A stretch of DNA of 6,685 nucleotides, from assembly GCA_030594905.1 (NCBI GenBank), contig JAUVEF010000064.1, positions 1-6,685 of the forward strand. The letters are read 5' to 3'. A program made the translations under genes and the position numbers. Position 1 is the first letter of the stretch; every line of letters begins with the position of its first letter. The notes beneath the pieces are model-generated. The model was given only the letters and a program-made list of their open reading frames with translations. It did no database searches and was not told the DNA's origin. This DNA comes from Methanosarcinales archaeon (GTDB lineage: Archaea; Halobacteriota; Methanosarcinia; Methanosarcinales; Methanogasteraceae). Shown piece by piece: positions 1-5,621 of this stretch.

Positions 1-37
1 GATAAAAAGAATACCGATGAACGTGAGAATGCTTGTT

Positions 38-379
38 ATGCCTCATAAATGCGCCAACTGCGAACACATCTTCGATGATGGTGCAGCCGAGATACTGGAT
101 GGCTGCCCCAACTGCGGGTGGAACAAGTTTCTGTATGTGCCGGCAGAATCTGAGACCGAAGACATGCCCGACGATGAAACGCAAGTGGTGAAACCTGAGG
201 TGGTGGAAGAAAAGCCTGATTTAAAGGTTGAATCGATCCGCATACTCGATAAAGGATCCTATGAGCTAAATCTCGAAGCACTGCTCGAGCGGGAAGAGAT
301 TATAATGTCTCTAAAAGAGGACGGGCGGTATATCGTGCATCTGCCATCCGTTTTCGAGAAGGGCAAGAAACACCGGTGA
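38..379 (+). CDS. OapC/ArvC-type zinc-ribbon protein (COG3364-like)
   Basis: This is a small soluble protein of 113 residues. The N-terminus carries a four-cysteine zinc ribbon (Cys5, Cys8, Cys23, Cys26 in CxxC...CPNC spacing) within a pattern starting MPHKC and running through EILDGCPNCG to FLYV. An acidic, low-complexity linker (about residues 37-65) follows. The C-terminal block, with SYELNLEALLEREEII and GRYIVHLPS, is the other conserved part of this archaeal family. The family is associated with origin-linked protein names in archaea, but its biochemical role is not established, and none can be read from the sequence. I chose the ATG at 38 because family members usually begin MPHKC and a weak GTGAG lies 10 bases upstream; in-frame ATGs at 17 and 29 would add 7 or 3 residues. 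The gene precedes purS by 40 bases on the same strand. Confidence 0.85.
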   Translation: MPHKCANCEHIFDDGAAEILDGCPNCGWNKFLYVPAESETEDMPDDETQVVKPEVVEEKPDLKVESIRILDKGSYELNLEALLEREEIIMSLKEDGRYIVHLPSVFEKGKKHR

Positions 380-388
380 ATCCATACA

Positions 389-396
389 TTTTTATC
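389..396 (+). promoter_or_regulatory. Possible TATA box for purSQ
   Basis: TTTTTATC lies in the short spacer between the zinc-ribbon gene and purS. Its centre is about 27 bases before the purS ATG, the spacing expected if transcription begins at or next to the start codon and gives a leaderless mRNA. The match to the archaeal TTTATATA consensus is only partial, and the genes could equally be read from an upstream promoter. Confidence 0.3.
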
Positions 397-419
397 GCAT
401 CAAAACGATCTGGTATGTG

Positions 420-662
420 ATGAAATACCGTGCCGAGATCACCACGCAACTGAAGGAGGGCATGCTCGATCCTGAAGGGGCTACGATACAACGTGCGCTC
501 ATGCACCTTGGTTATGACGTAAGCGGCGTCCACACCGCAAAAAAACTGCTTATCGAACTGGAAGCTGACAGCGCGGATGATGCCGCAGAAATGATGGAGG
601 AGATGTGTCAGAAACTACTGGCAAATCCCGTGATCCACAATTACTCAATTGAAATACAATGA
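420..662 (+). CDS. purS: Phosphoribosylformylglycinamidine synthase subunit PurS
   Basis: PurS is the small, non-catalytic subunit of the three-part FGAM synthetase (PurS-PurQ-PurL) found in archaea and many Gram-positive bacteria. The complex converts FGAR, glutamine and ATP into FGAM in purine synthesis in the cytoplasm; PurS helps dock PurQ to PurL. The 80-residue product has the family's usual length and motifs: a [17 protein letters not shown] start block, LGYDV, an acidic helix AEMMEEMC, and the C-terminal hallmark [18 protein letters not shown] at 417 is in frame directly before the ATG at 420; I take the ATG because it gives the typical MKYRAE start. The stop overlaps the purQ start (ATGA, 659-662), which indicates translational coupling. 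purL is not in the window. Confidence 0.93.
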   Translation: MKYRAEITTQLKEGMLDPEGATIQRALMHLGYDVSGVHTAKKLLIELEADSADDAAEMMEEMCQKLLANPVIHNYSIEIQ

Positions 663-1351
663 AATTTGCAATCATCAGGTTTGGTGGAAGTAATTGTGAT
701 CTGGATGTACATCACATCTTAAACGACGTTATCAACGTTCCTACTGATCTGGTATGGTACAAGGACTCAATTGAGGGGTATGATGGGGTCGTGATCCCGG
801 GCGGATTTTCTTATGGCGATTACCTGCGTGCAGGTTCGATTGCAGCAAGCACACCGATTATGGAATCTGTTAAAGAGCTTGCGGATGATGGAAAACCCGT
901 GATCGGGATATGCAACGGATTTCAGATCCTTGTCGAGTCAGGGCTTCTTCCGGGCGCGCTTCGCACGAACATTTACCCAAAATTCTGCTGCAAATGGGTA
1001 GACCTACGTGTCGAAAACACAGATACCGCGTTCACATCGAAATTCAAGAAAGGCGAAGTCGTGCGAATACCGATTGCGCACAAGGAAGGGAATTTCTTCG
1101 TAGACGACAGTACATTAAACGACCTTAACTTGCATCAGAGGGTCGCGTTTCGGTACGTCGATTCCGGTGGCAAGGCAGTTCCCGCCGCAAATCCGAACGG
1201 CTCGGTCGAGAACATAGCGGGAATCGTCAATGAGGCTGGAAACGTTCTCGGGATGATGCCGCATCCTGAGCGTGCATCCGAATCGATACTTGGCTCAGAT
1301 GACGGGCTTAAGGTCTTTGAGTCGATGGTTGTGTACGCGTTGCAGGGATAA
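659..1351 (+). CDS. purQ: Phosphoribosylformylglycinamidine synthase subunit PurQ (glutaminase)
   Basis: PurQ is the class I glutamine amidotransferase subunit of FGAM synthetase. It hydrolyses glutamine and passes ammonia to PurL for conversion of FGAR to FGAM. The 230-residue protein is full length. The nucleophile is Cys85 in GICNGFQIL, and the His202-x-Glu204 pair of the catalytic triad lies in [10 protein letters not shown] near the C-terminus. [15 protein letters not shown] (residues 45-59) is the oxyanion-strand region typical of PurQ, and the N-terminal [10 protein letters not shown] is also characteristic. The start overlaps the purS stop, and no separate ribosome site is evident, so translation is probably coupled. 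The end faces trkA with a 4-base gap. Confidence 0.95.
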   Translation: MKFAIIRFGGSNCDLDVHHILNDVINVPTDLVWYKDSIEGYDGVVIPGGFSYGDYLRAGSIAASTPIMESVKELADDGKPVIGICNGFQILVESGLLPGALRTNIYPKFCCKWVDLRVENTDTAFTSKFKKGEVVRIPIAHKEGNFFVDDSTLNDLNLHQRVAFRYVDSGGKAVPAANPNGSVENIAGIVNEAGNVLGMMPHPERASESILGSDDGLKVFESMVVYALQG

Positions 1352-1355
1352 ACGA

Positions 1356-2693
1356 TCATACAAACAGCTTTTTCACCTTTGCCAGTGCCGACGCCAGCGC
1401 GAAGATTACCACCCGGTCGCCTGCCTGGATCTGGTGCGTGCCCCGCGGTACGATCACCTCGTTCCTGCGCACGATCATACCGATGATGGCGCCTTTCGGA
1501 AATTTGATCCGACCAAGTGTCTTCTTTGTTATCTTTGCACCGGGCGATGCGACCAGTTCAACCAGCTCGGCTTGCTTTTCCTCAATAGCGGCGAGTGATT
1601 CGACCCCTGCGCCCGCGGTGACGCGCAGGACGCTGTTGATGGTTGCATATTTTGGAGACAGCGCCGCGTCGATGCCGACTCGCTCAAACAACTCCATATA
1701 CTCCGACCGATCGACCTTGGCGATGATCTTCCGGGTGCCCAGTTGTTTTGCGAGCAGCAGACAGAGCAGATTTCTCTCATCGCTATCGGTTGCTGCAATG
1801 ACCGCATCCATATCGGCAACACCCTCCGACTTCAGCATCATCTCGTCGGTGCCGTCACCGTGCAGCACAAGTACGCCCGGTAGCATGTCAGCGATCTCTA
1901 CGCACCGCTCCGCATCCGCCTCGATGATCTTGAGATCGGTGTCGCCATGTTTTGCGAGCAGTTTTGCGATGTAGAACCCAACGGTGCCTGCGCCGATGAT
2001 CATGACCTTGTTGTGCTGGTTTGGCGTGTCACCAAACAACTCCCCAATCTCCTCTATCGACTCTGGTTTGCCGATTACGATCACGTGGTCACCTTCGCGC
2101 ATGACATCGTCACCATGCGGGATGATTACGTCATCCCCCCGGATCAACGCACTGATAACGCAGCAATCAGGAATCTTGGCATCAGCAAGTGGTATTTCGT
2201 CAAGTGCCGTATCAGGTCCCACCTTGAACTCGATCATCTCGACTTTGCCTTCGGCGAACGCATCCATGCTAACCGCAGACGGTATCGATATGATCTCAGT
2301 AACCACTGATGCAAGTGTCAGTTCAGGGCAGATCATATAATCGATTCCGATCTGTTCCCGATTGGTGATCGGCTTGTTGATATAATCCGGGCTTGAGACT
2401 CGGGCAATAGTCATGCATTTCCTTGCGCCTTTTTTCGCCAGTAGTTTTGCCGCAATGCATGCAACGATATTAATCTCGTCGTTGCCTGTGACCGCAACCA
2501 CGAGATCCGCCGGAAAAGCACGCTTCAAGATGTTAATATCCGCACCGTTCCCCTGAAGGACCTGCACATCCAGATCATTCGCTCGTTCGCAGGCTTCATC
2601 TCGCTTATCGATGAGAATAATGTCGTTATTTGCGTACAGTGCCTTTGCAATCGAGTGTCCGACCTCGCCGGCACCGATGGTTACGATCTTCAT
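1356..2693 (-). CDS. trkA: Trk-type potassium uptake protein TrkA (two RCK modules)
   Basis: TrkA is the cytoplasmic NAD(H)-binding gating subunit of Trk/Ktr potassium transporters and controls a TrkH-type membrane channel. The 445 residues match the usual full-length form with two complete RCK modules. The first RCK-N has GAGEVG (residues 7-12) and Asp29 ending the second strand (IILIDKR), consistent with NAD(H) preference. The first RCK-C spans about 141-222. The second RCK-N has MIIGAGTVGFYIAK (231-244) with Glu258 in KIIEAD, and the second RCK-C about 364-445 contains the PRGTHQIQAGDRVVI-type motif. No membrane partner (trkH) lies in the window, so it is either distant or elsewhere. The upstream spacer holds a long inverted repeat through which a transcript starting at or before 2870 would run. 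No strong ribosome site is seen before the ATG. Confidence 0.93.
   Translation of the reverse strand: MKIVTIGAGEVGHSIAKALYANNDIILIDKRDEACERANDLDVQVLQGNGADINILKRAFPADLVVAVTGNDEINIVACIAAKLLAKKGARKCMTIARVSSPDYINKPITNREQIGIDYMICPELTLASVVTEIISIPSAVSMDAFAEGKVEMIEFKVGPDTALDEIPLADAKIPDCCVISALIRGDDVIIPHGDDVMREGDHVIVIGKPESIEEIGELFGDTPNQHNKVMIIGAGTVGFYIAKLLAKHGDTDLKIIEADAERCVEIADMLPGVLVLHGDGTDEMMLKSEGVADMDAVIAATDSDERNLLCLLLAKQLGTRKIIAKVDRSEYMELFERVGIDAALSPKYATINSVLRVTAGAGVESLAAIEEKQAELVELVASPGAKITKKTLGRIKFPKGAIIGMIVRRNEVIVPRGTHQIQAGDRVVIFALASALAKVKKLFV
1369..1380 (+). terminator. Possible T-rich terminator after purQ
   Basis: A TTTTT run and a second TTT (CTTTTTCACCTTT region) start 18 bases after the purQ stop. 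Archaeal RNA polymerase often stops at such T tracts without a hairpin. The tract lies inside the 3' end of trkA on the opposite strand, where it also encodes lysines, so the call is weak. Confidence 0.2.
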
Positions 2694-2738
2694 CTAATCA
2701 GGATTGTGCTCATAGGGAGTTAATGATTTTGCTTGTGG

Positions 2739-2870
2739 GCGTGTGTTTAGCCAACCATAAGATTGCACAGATTTCCACGATAAAATAGGCGGCGGCAGGA
2801 TGTGTAATATTTACCGCCAAATTCTTGTGTCAATCTTGTGGTTTTTTCGCCTCAGCTAAAACACATACGC
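2739..2870. repeat. Long imperfect inverted repeat in the gap-trkA spacer
   Basis: Left arm 2739-2784 pairs with right arm 2810-2870. Paired blocks: 2739-2741 with 2868-2870; 2742-2748 with 2859-2865; 2749-2751 with 2855-2857; 2753-2757 with 2839-2843; 2759-2765 with 2831-2837; 2766-2769 with 2826-2829; 2770-2771 with 2823-2824; 2772-2774 with 2819-2821; 2778-2784 with 2810-2816 (one mismatch, a G-U pair in minus-strand RNA). By hand count 40 of 46 left-arm bases are in Watson-Crick pairs. The right arm carries several single-base bulges, a 2-base bulge and an 11-base insertion at about 2844-2854. GCTTGTG occurs at 2731-2737 and 2869-2875, like a target duplication. It may be a decayed MITE-like element or a structured leader/trailer RNA; no open reading frame of note lies in it. 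Confidence 0.7.
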
Positions 2871-2883
2871 TTGTGTAAGTTCC

Positions 2884-3885
2884 CTAAAATCCCATCGCCT
2901 TATTCGTCTTCCTGATCGACTTCGCACTGTCGCGCTCGGTTTCTGTCATCGACCTAATACAATCGACGTTTTCAGGGATTACATCAGATTCCTGGTGTAT
3001 TGCCTGGAACAGATACAATTCCCGATCTGAAACATTGATCGCGGCATCCCACACGCAGTTCTCCCACATGTCGCTTCTCGGGCGGTTCATATCGCGTGCA
3101 AGTTCCATGATCTCGGCGGTAGAGGTGATACCCTCTCCGACAAACCGGATCCTTGAGTTCTCGCCCAGTACATCAATCACATCACGTGTTGTGCAATCCT
3201 GTTTCAGCACCATGTTCAGGATGTGCAGATGCATAAGCGTCGTTGGAACCTTGATTGCGACGGTATCGATGTTGATGTGTGGCATCACCGTAGCTACATC
3301 AGGTCCATGGTGAGACGGCATCTTCAGTTCGGGTATGATAGCGTTGATCGGACCTTTCTTGATGTCTCCGGGGTCAGCCGACCGCCTGCACAGTGTTGCG
3401 CGCACCTTCTCTACACCATAAGCCGCATCGAGCGCAGAGATGACTCTGGAAAGCCCGGTTGTGTTGCAGGAGACGACTCTTGCATAATCGCATCCGAACG
3501 CATCGTCATAATTTGAGTGTGCATTAAACGAGATTCCGGCGAGTTCGTGGTCTTCACCACCCTGCCAGATCGCTTTTATGCCCGCAGCATCGTATACTGA
3601 CTTGTTTCCGGCACCGACATTGCCGGGGGTGCAGTCCACAACAACATCCCCCGCTTTGAGCATATCATCAACAGTACCGCTTATCTCCATACCTGCACTC
3701 TTGAAATCAGATTCCCTGCCAGCGAGTACATAGAGTGGAAATCCTTTATCAAGCGCCATCCGCGCTTCAAAGTTAGGACGTGTCTTTGCAACACCTGCAA
3801 TCTCCATATCCGGCTGAGCCGCGACGGCATCTGCCACACGCTTTCCAATCGTGCCATAACCATTAACTACTACTTTTACCGACAT
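2884..3885 (-). CDS. gap: Archaeal type II glyceraldehyde-3-phosphate dehydrogenase
   Basis: This is the phosphorylating NAD(P)-dependent GAPDH of archaea (EC 1.2.1.59 class). It interconverts glyceraldehyde 3-phosphate and 1,3-bisphosphoglycerate in the cytoplasm, mainly in gluconeogenesis in autotrophic archaea. The 333 residues are full length. The nucleotide-binding motif NGYGTIGKRVADA lies at 8-20. The catalytic cysteine is Cys140 in VVSCNTTGLSR, and the paired histidine is His219 in TTLMHLH; both sit at the positions known for archaeal GAPDHs. DPGDIKKGPINAI (171-183) and the RPRSDMWENCVWD block near 268-280 are also family signatures. The start has a good ribosome site, GAGG at 3895-3898, 9 bases upstream and inside the end of the preceding gene. 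It is the last gene of the packed minus-strand operon. Confidence 0.96.
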   Translation of the reverse strand: MSVKVVVNGYGTIGKRVADAVAAQPDMEIAGVAKTRPNFEARMALDKGFPLYVLAGRESDFKSAGMEISGTVDDMLKAGDVVVDCTPGNVGAGNKSVYDAAGIKAIWQGGEDHELAGISFNAHSNYDDAFGCDYARVVSCNTTGLSRVISALDAAYGVEKVRATLCRRSADPGDIKKGPINAIIPELKMPSHHGPDVATVMPHINIDTVAIKVPTTLMHLHILNMVLKQDCTTRDVIDVLGENSRIRFVGEGITSTAEIMELARDMNRPRSDMWENCVWDAAINVSDRELYLFQAIHQESDVIPENVDCIRSMTETERDSAKSIRKTNKAMGF

Positions 3886-3889
3886 ATCA

Positions 3890-4072
3890 TCATTCCTCTA
3901 TCTGTATTATTGCTACTTCATTCGTTATATCAATCTCGGCGATCGTTCCATGCACAGCCGTAACATCACCAAGAATGCTTCGCAGTTCGATAGAACCTGC
4001 GTCCACCTTGATATACACCACATCTTCTGCAATAATTGTTCTGTCTGGTTTCATCACTGTAAGTTCGCACAT
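3890..4072 (-). CDS. CooT-like small protein (COG1532/PF10133 type)
   Basis: This 60-residue protein starts MCELTV and matches the CooT family layout: Met-Cys at the N-terminus, alternating beta strands (VVYIKVDAGSIELRSIL), a GDVTAV turn, and a C-terminal EIDITNEVAIIQI strand. In Rhodospirillum rubrum CooT, which helps nickel delivery to carbon monoxide dehydrogenase, Cys2 is the nickel ligand; that residue is present here. Archaeal members were earlier called predicted RNA-binding proteins and their role is unproven. The ribosome site GAGG (4082-4085) is 9 bases before the ATG. The stop is 4 bases from the gap start, and the gap ribosome site is inside this gene, so the two are almost certainly co-transcribed. 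Nickel binding is inferred from family and Cys2 only. Confidence 0.75.
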   Translation of the reverse strand: MCELTVMKPDRTIIAEDVVYIKVDAGSIELRSILGDVTAVHGTIAEIDITNEVAIIQIEE

Positions 4073-4087
4073 AATCTTTAACCTCGA

Positions 4088-4513
4088 CTATCTGGGACTG
4101 ACCGGGGCAAAACCGTCCAATGATTTTGGCCTATCAACCATCTTCGGTTGTTCGATACTTTTTGGCGCACTTGTTGCTTCTGGCAGGGCAACCATACGAT
4201 ATGCGGGAGGCAGCTGTTCCACCTCCAATATCTGTGCCGGCTCCGGAACTTCAGCTATTGTAGAAGTGTCCGATTCATGTTTTTTGCGATTCGCGCCGTC
4301 CGCTTTGCCCTTGAGATACCGCTGTTTGAGCAGATCTTCGATGTTATATCCTGCGGCACGTGCGATCTGTTTGTTATACGCTTCAGCAACCCAGCCAATC
4401 TCGGAATGATGGTAATACCCAACCTCAGAACCAAGTTTGTACATCGCCTCAAGGAGTTCGGTCCGCAGAGATTCACTCATGGGTTTGAGATATTTTTTCT
4501 TTTTGAAGTGCAT
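4088..4513 (-). CDS. Uncharacterised 141-residue protein, helical N-half, Pro-rich tail
   Basis: I do not recognise this family. The product has a very basic N-terminus (HFKKKKYLKP) and a predicted helical middle (about residues 12-76) containing LRTELLEAMYKLGSEVGYYH, EIGWVAEAYNKQIARAAGYN and a charged KGKADGANRKK end. A low-complexity proline-, glutamate- and serine-rich tail follows. No signal peptide, membrane segment or cysteine pair is seen. I use the ATG at 4513, which has a GTGAT-type ribosome site (4519-4523) 5 bases upstream; an in-frame TTG at 4517-4519 would add two residues. It lies 6 bases after the KaiC-like gene stop and 15 bases before the CooT-like gene, so it belongs to the same operon and could be a partner of the ATPase (inference). 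Confidence 0.75.
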   Translation of the reverse strand: MHFKKKKYLKPMSESLRTELLEAMYKLGSEVGYYHHSEIGWVAEAYNKQIARAAGYNIEDLLKQRYLKGKADGANRKKHESDTSTIAEVPEPAQILEVEQLPPAYRMVALPEATSAPKSIEQPKMVDRPKSLDGFAPVSPR

Positions 4514-4519
4514 GGTCAA

Positions 4520-5269
4520 TCACTTTATGCGATCCAGAACCTCGATCCCCTGCTTGTTGAACCTGATCCTCCGCATGTCACAATCATGCTCGGTACCGCG
4601 CATCTTGATGACCTGTATCGCACGGGTCATAGTGTCATCACGCATGAAATTGTGCATGAAGATGACACCGCTTGCAGCGAACTGTTCGGTGCTATATGTG
4701 TTTGGATCAGTCAGTTCTGACAGAAGGATTGTTGTGCAACCAAGTTTCCTCAGGTTCCGCATGAATCTGCCAAGTTCCTTCTCCTCCTGTGAACGCTCAT
4801 GTGTCGTAAATCGTATCGCAGACACTGAATCGATCGTCACTCTCTTGATCTGGTACTGCTTCACAAAGTTGTTGATCTCCTTGTACACGATGTATGGTGA
4901 AGGTGGCTCGGTCTCTGGCGCTGGCTCTGACATCTCGTCATAGCTGGTGGTGATCACGCTGTGTAGTTCCTCGCCATAGCCATACTCAAGCGTCGGACCA
5001 AGGTCTAAGAAGAATAGCTTCTTTAGTTTGATCAATGTCGACACATTCAAGGCATAATTAGACATGTCGCTGACAATATTCTGCGGGCTTTCAGAGAGTG
5101 TCACGTACAACCCGAGTTCCCCAATGGTTGCCCCATACGTCAGGAACTGGGTTCCAAGCGTGGTTTTACCACTGCCCGGTGGACCACTTACCAGATACAC
5201 CCTATTCTCAATCAGTCCCCCTTGGATTAATTCATCGAATCCTGCGATTCCAGTTTTCTTCCGCATCAT
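4520..5269 (-). CDS. Single-domain KaiC-like / RAD55-family ATPase
   Basis: The 249 residues form one RecA-type ATPase domain of the COG0467 group. Signatures in order: the family opening TGIAGFDELIQGGL (6-19), Walker A GPPGSGKTT (29-37), the strand and carboxylate region LYVTLSESP (54-62), Walker B VTIDS (144-148) preceding SAIRF, and LLSELTDP (182-189). Canonical KaiC has two adjacent glutamates after the second strand; here the pair is Ser59-Glu60, so only one is kept. An acidic, proline-rich insert lies at about 110-125. Such archaeal proteins are regulatory or signalling ATPases whose targets are mostly unknown; there is no second KaiC domain and no DNA-binding domain visible. ATG 5267-5269 is chosen because AAGGGAG (5277-5283) lies 7 bases upstream. 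It is the first gene of the operon. Confidence 0.88.
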   Translation of the reverse strand: MMRKKTGIAGFDELIQGGLIENRVYLVSGPPGSGKTTLGTQFLTYGATIGELGLYVTLSESPQNIVSDMSNYALNVSTLIKLKKLFFLDLGPTLEYGYGEELHSVITTSYDEMSEPAPETEPPSPYIVYKEINNFVKQYQIKRVTIDSVSAIRFTTHERSQEEKELGRFMRNLRKLGCTTILLSELTDPNTYSTEQFAASGVIFMHNFMRDDTMTRAIQVIKMRGTEHDCDMRRIRFNKQGIEVLDRIK

Positions 5270-5276
5270 GGTATAA

Positions 5277-5319
5277 CTCCCTTAAACCAGTAATTTCTAT
5301 GTAATACATTAGTTATAAA
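5277..5319 (-). promoter_or_regulatory. Promoter and ribosome site of the KaiC-like/CooT/gap operon
   Basis: On the minus strand TTTATAAC (5312-5319) is a good archaeal TATA box. A start of transcription about 25 bases on, near 5290, would give a leader of roughly 20 bases that includes the ribosome site AAGGGAG (5277-5283), 7 bases before the ATG. No other convincing promoter is seen between the four genes. Confidence 0.65.
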
Positions 5320-5368
5320 CATGTTGGTGATTGTCGGGCGGATTTGCGAGGCTGATTTAATCCACCTG

Positions 5369-5383
5369 AAAACCCCGGAAAAA
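5369..5383 (-). terminator. Possible T-tract terminator after tRNA-Val
   Basis: Read on the minus strand, TTTTT (5379-5383) and TTTT (5369-5372) follow the tRNA gene by about 70 bases and precede the next promoter. Such tracts can end archaeal transcripts. There is no hairpin directly attached, so this is a weak call. Confidence 0.25.
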
Positions 5384-5399
5384 CCACCATCCTCAATGC

Positions 5400-5445
5400 A
5401 CCAATTTTTGCGCGTGCAAGCTTCCGCGCGTCTAACATGATTGGT
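5400..5445 (-). other. Stem-loop in the tRNA-Val trailer
   Basis: ACCAAT (5440-5445 on the minus strand) can pair with ATTGGT (5400-5405), enclosing an inner GC stem in which 5410-5414 pairs with 5425-5429 around a 10-base loop with AAGCTT. It begins 5 bases after the tRNA 3' end. On the minus strand A's rather than T's follow the inner stem, so it does not look like a classic terminator. It may be a processing or small RNA structure, or chance. Confidence 0.35.
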
Positions 5446-5450
5446 AGGGA

Positions 5451-5524
5451 TGGGCTCGCTGCGATTCGAACGCAGGATCCCCGCCGTGTGAAGGCGATGT
5501 CATAACCGACTAGACCACGAGCCC
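5451..5524 (-). tRNA. tRNA-Val, anticodon CAC
   Basis: The minus strand folds as a 74-nucleotide cloverleaf: acceptor stem GGGCTCG with CGAGCCC, a D arm containing AGTCGG, anticodon stem TCGCC/GGCGG with loop TTCACAC, a 5-base variable loop GGATC, and T arm CTGCG-TTCGAAT-CGCAG, ending in discriminator A at 5451. The anticodon CAC (5488-5490) reads GUG valine codons. There is no intron in the anticodon loop, and CCA is not encoded, so it must be added after transcription. The gene has its own TATA box and is divergent from endA. Confidence 0.97.
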
Positions 5525-5552
5525 ATGACTAATGGTTTAGAGTATGGATAAC

Positions 5553-5560
5553 AATATAAA
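5553..5560 (-). promoter_or_regulatory. TATA box of tRNA-Val
   Basis: On the minus strand TTTATATT, preceded by C, is a near-perfect archaeal TATA box. Its centre is about 32 bases before the mature tRNA 5' end, which would place the transcription start some 5-7 bases before the tRNA, as is usual for archaeal tRNA genes with a short 5' leader removed by RNase P. The plus strand of the same site reads AATATAAAG and may also serve endA. Confidence 0.7.
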
Positions 5561-5577
5561 GATTACGTGAACAAAGC

Positions 5578-5605
5578 GGACATGACCAATGTGGACATGA
5601 CCAAT
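5578..5605 (+). repeat. Tandem 13-base repeat (15-base period) upstream of endA
   Basis: GGACATGACCAAT occurs exactly at 5578-5590 and again at 5593-5605, separated by GT. The 15-base period equals five codons, so the copies are in the same reading frame. It lies entirely in the endA leader, ending 16 bases before the endA ATG. It may be a recent local duplication, an operator, or part of a leader peptide. Confidence 0.8.
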
Positions 5606-5620
5606 AAGCTCAAGGATTGA
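5582..5620 (+). other. Possible 12-codon leader mini-ORF before endA
   Basis: An ATG at 5582 opens MTNVDMTNKLKD, ending with TGA at 5618-5620, one base before the endA ATG. The plus-strand TATA-like AATATAAAG (5553-5561) would start transcription about 25 bases on, close to this ATG, so a leaderless reading is possible. The repeat of MTN comes from the tandem duplication. Short ORFs of this size arise by chance, so translation is speculative. Confidence 0.2.
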
Positions 5621-5621
5621 T

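Noticed and set aside
1438..1974. Open frame of 178 codons on the plus strand inside trkA
   Set aside because: It is antisense to a well-supported trkA. The Ser/Ala-rich, low-complexity translation is typical of a shadow frame.
2723..2788. 21-codon ORF (starts MILLVGVCLANHK) with GGGAG upstream, plus strand
   Set aside because: It is very short, lies across the left arm of the inverted repeat, and has no promoter of its own. The ribosome-like site is not enough.
2857..2876. Short hairpin ACACA/TGTGT followed by TTTT as a gap terminator
   Set aside because: The stem is only 5 mostly A-T pairs, and the same bases pair better as part of the long inverted repeat. T-rich termination after gap remains possible but unsupported.
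4148..4720. Open frame of 190 codons on the plus strand
   Set aside because: It lies antisense across the 141-residue gene and the KaiC-like gene, both supported by motifs, ribosome sites and operon spacing. Its translation has no recognisable domain.
5326..5369. Possible C/D box small RNA (GTGATT, CTGATTT and CTGA motifs)
   Set aside because: The C box deviates at two positions from RUGAUGA and no terminal stem is seen, so the motifs are not better than chance.
5313..5438. 41-codon minus-strand ORF downstream of tRNA-Val
   Set aside because: It has no ribosome site, overlaps the trailer stem-loop and the operon promoter, and has a composition without recognisable features.
5321..5440. 39-codon plus-strand ORF in the tRNA/ATPase spacer
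   Set aside because: It begins just after the operon TATA box, has no ribosome site or domain, and is likely a chance frame.
5451..5524. tRNA-Val as an integration attachment site
   Set aside because: No second copy of the tRNA 3' end and no integrase gene is present in the window.
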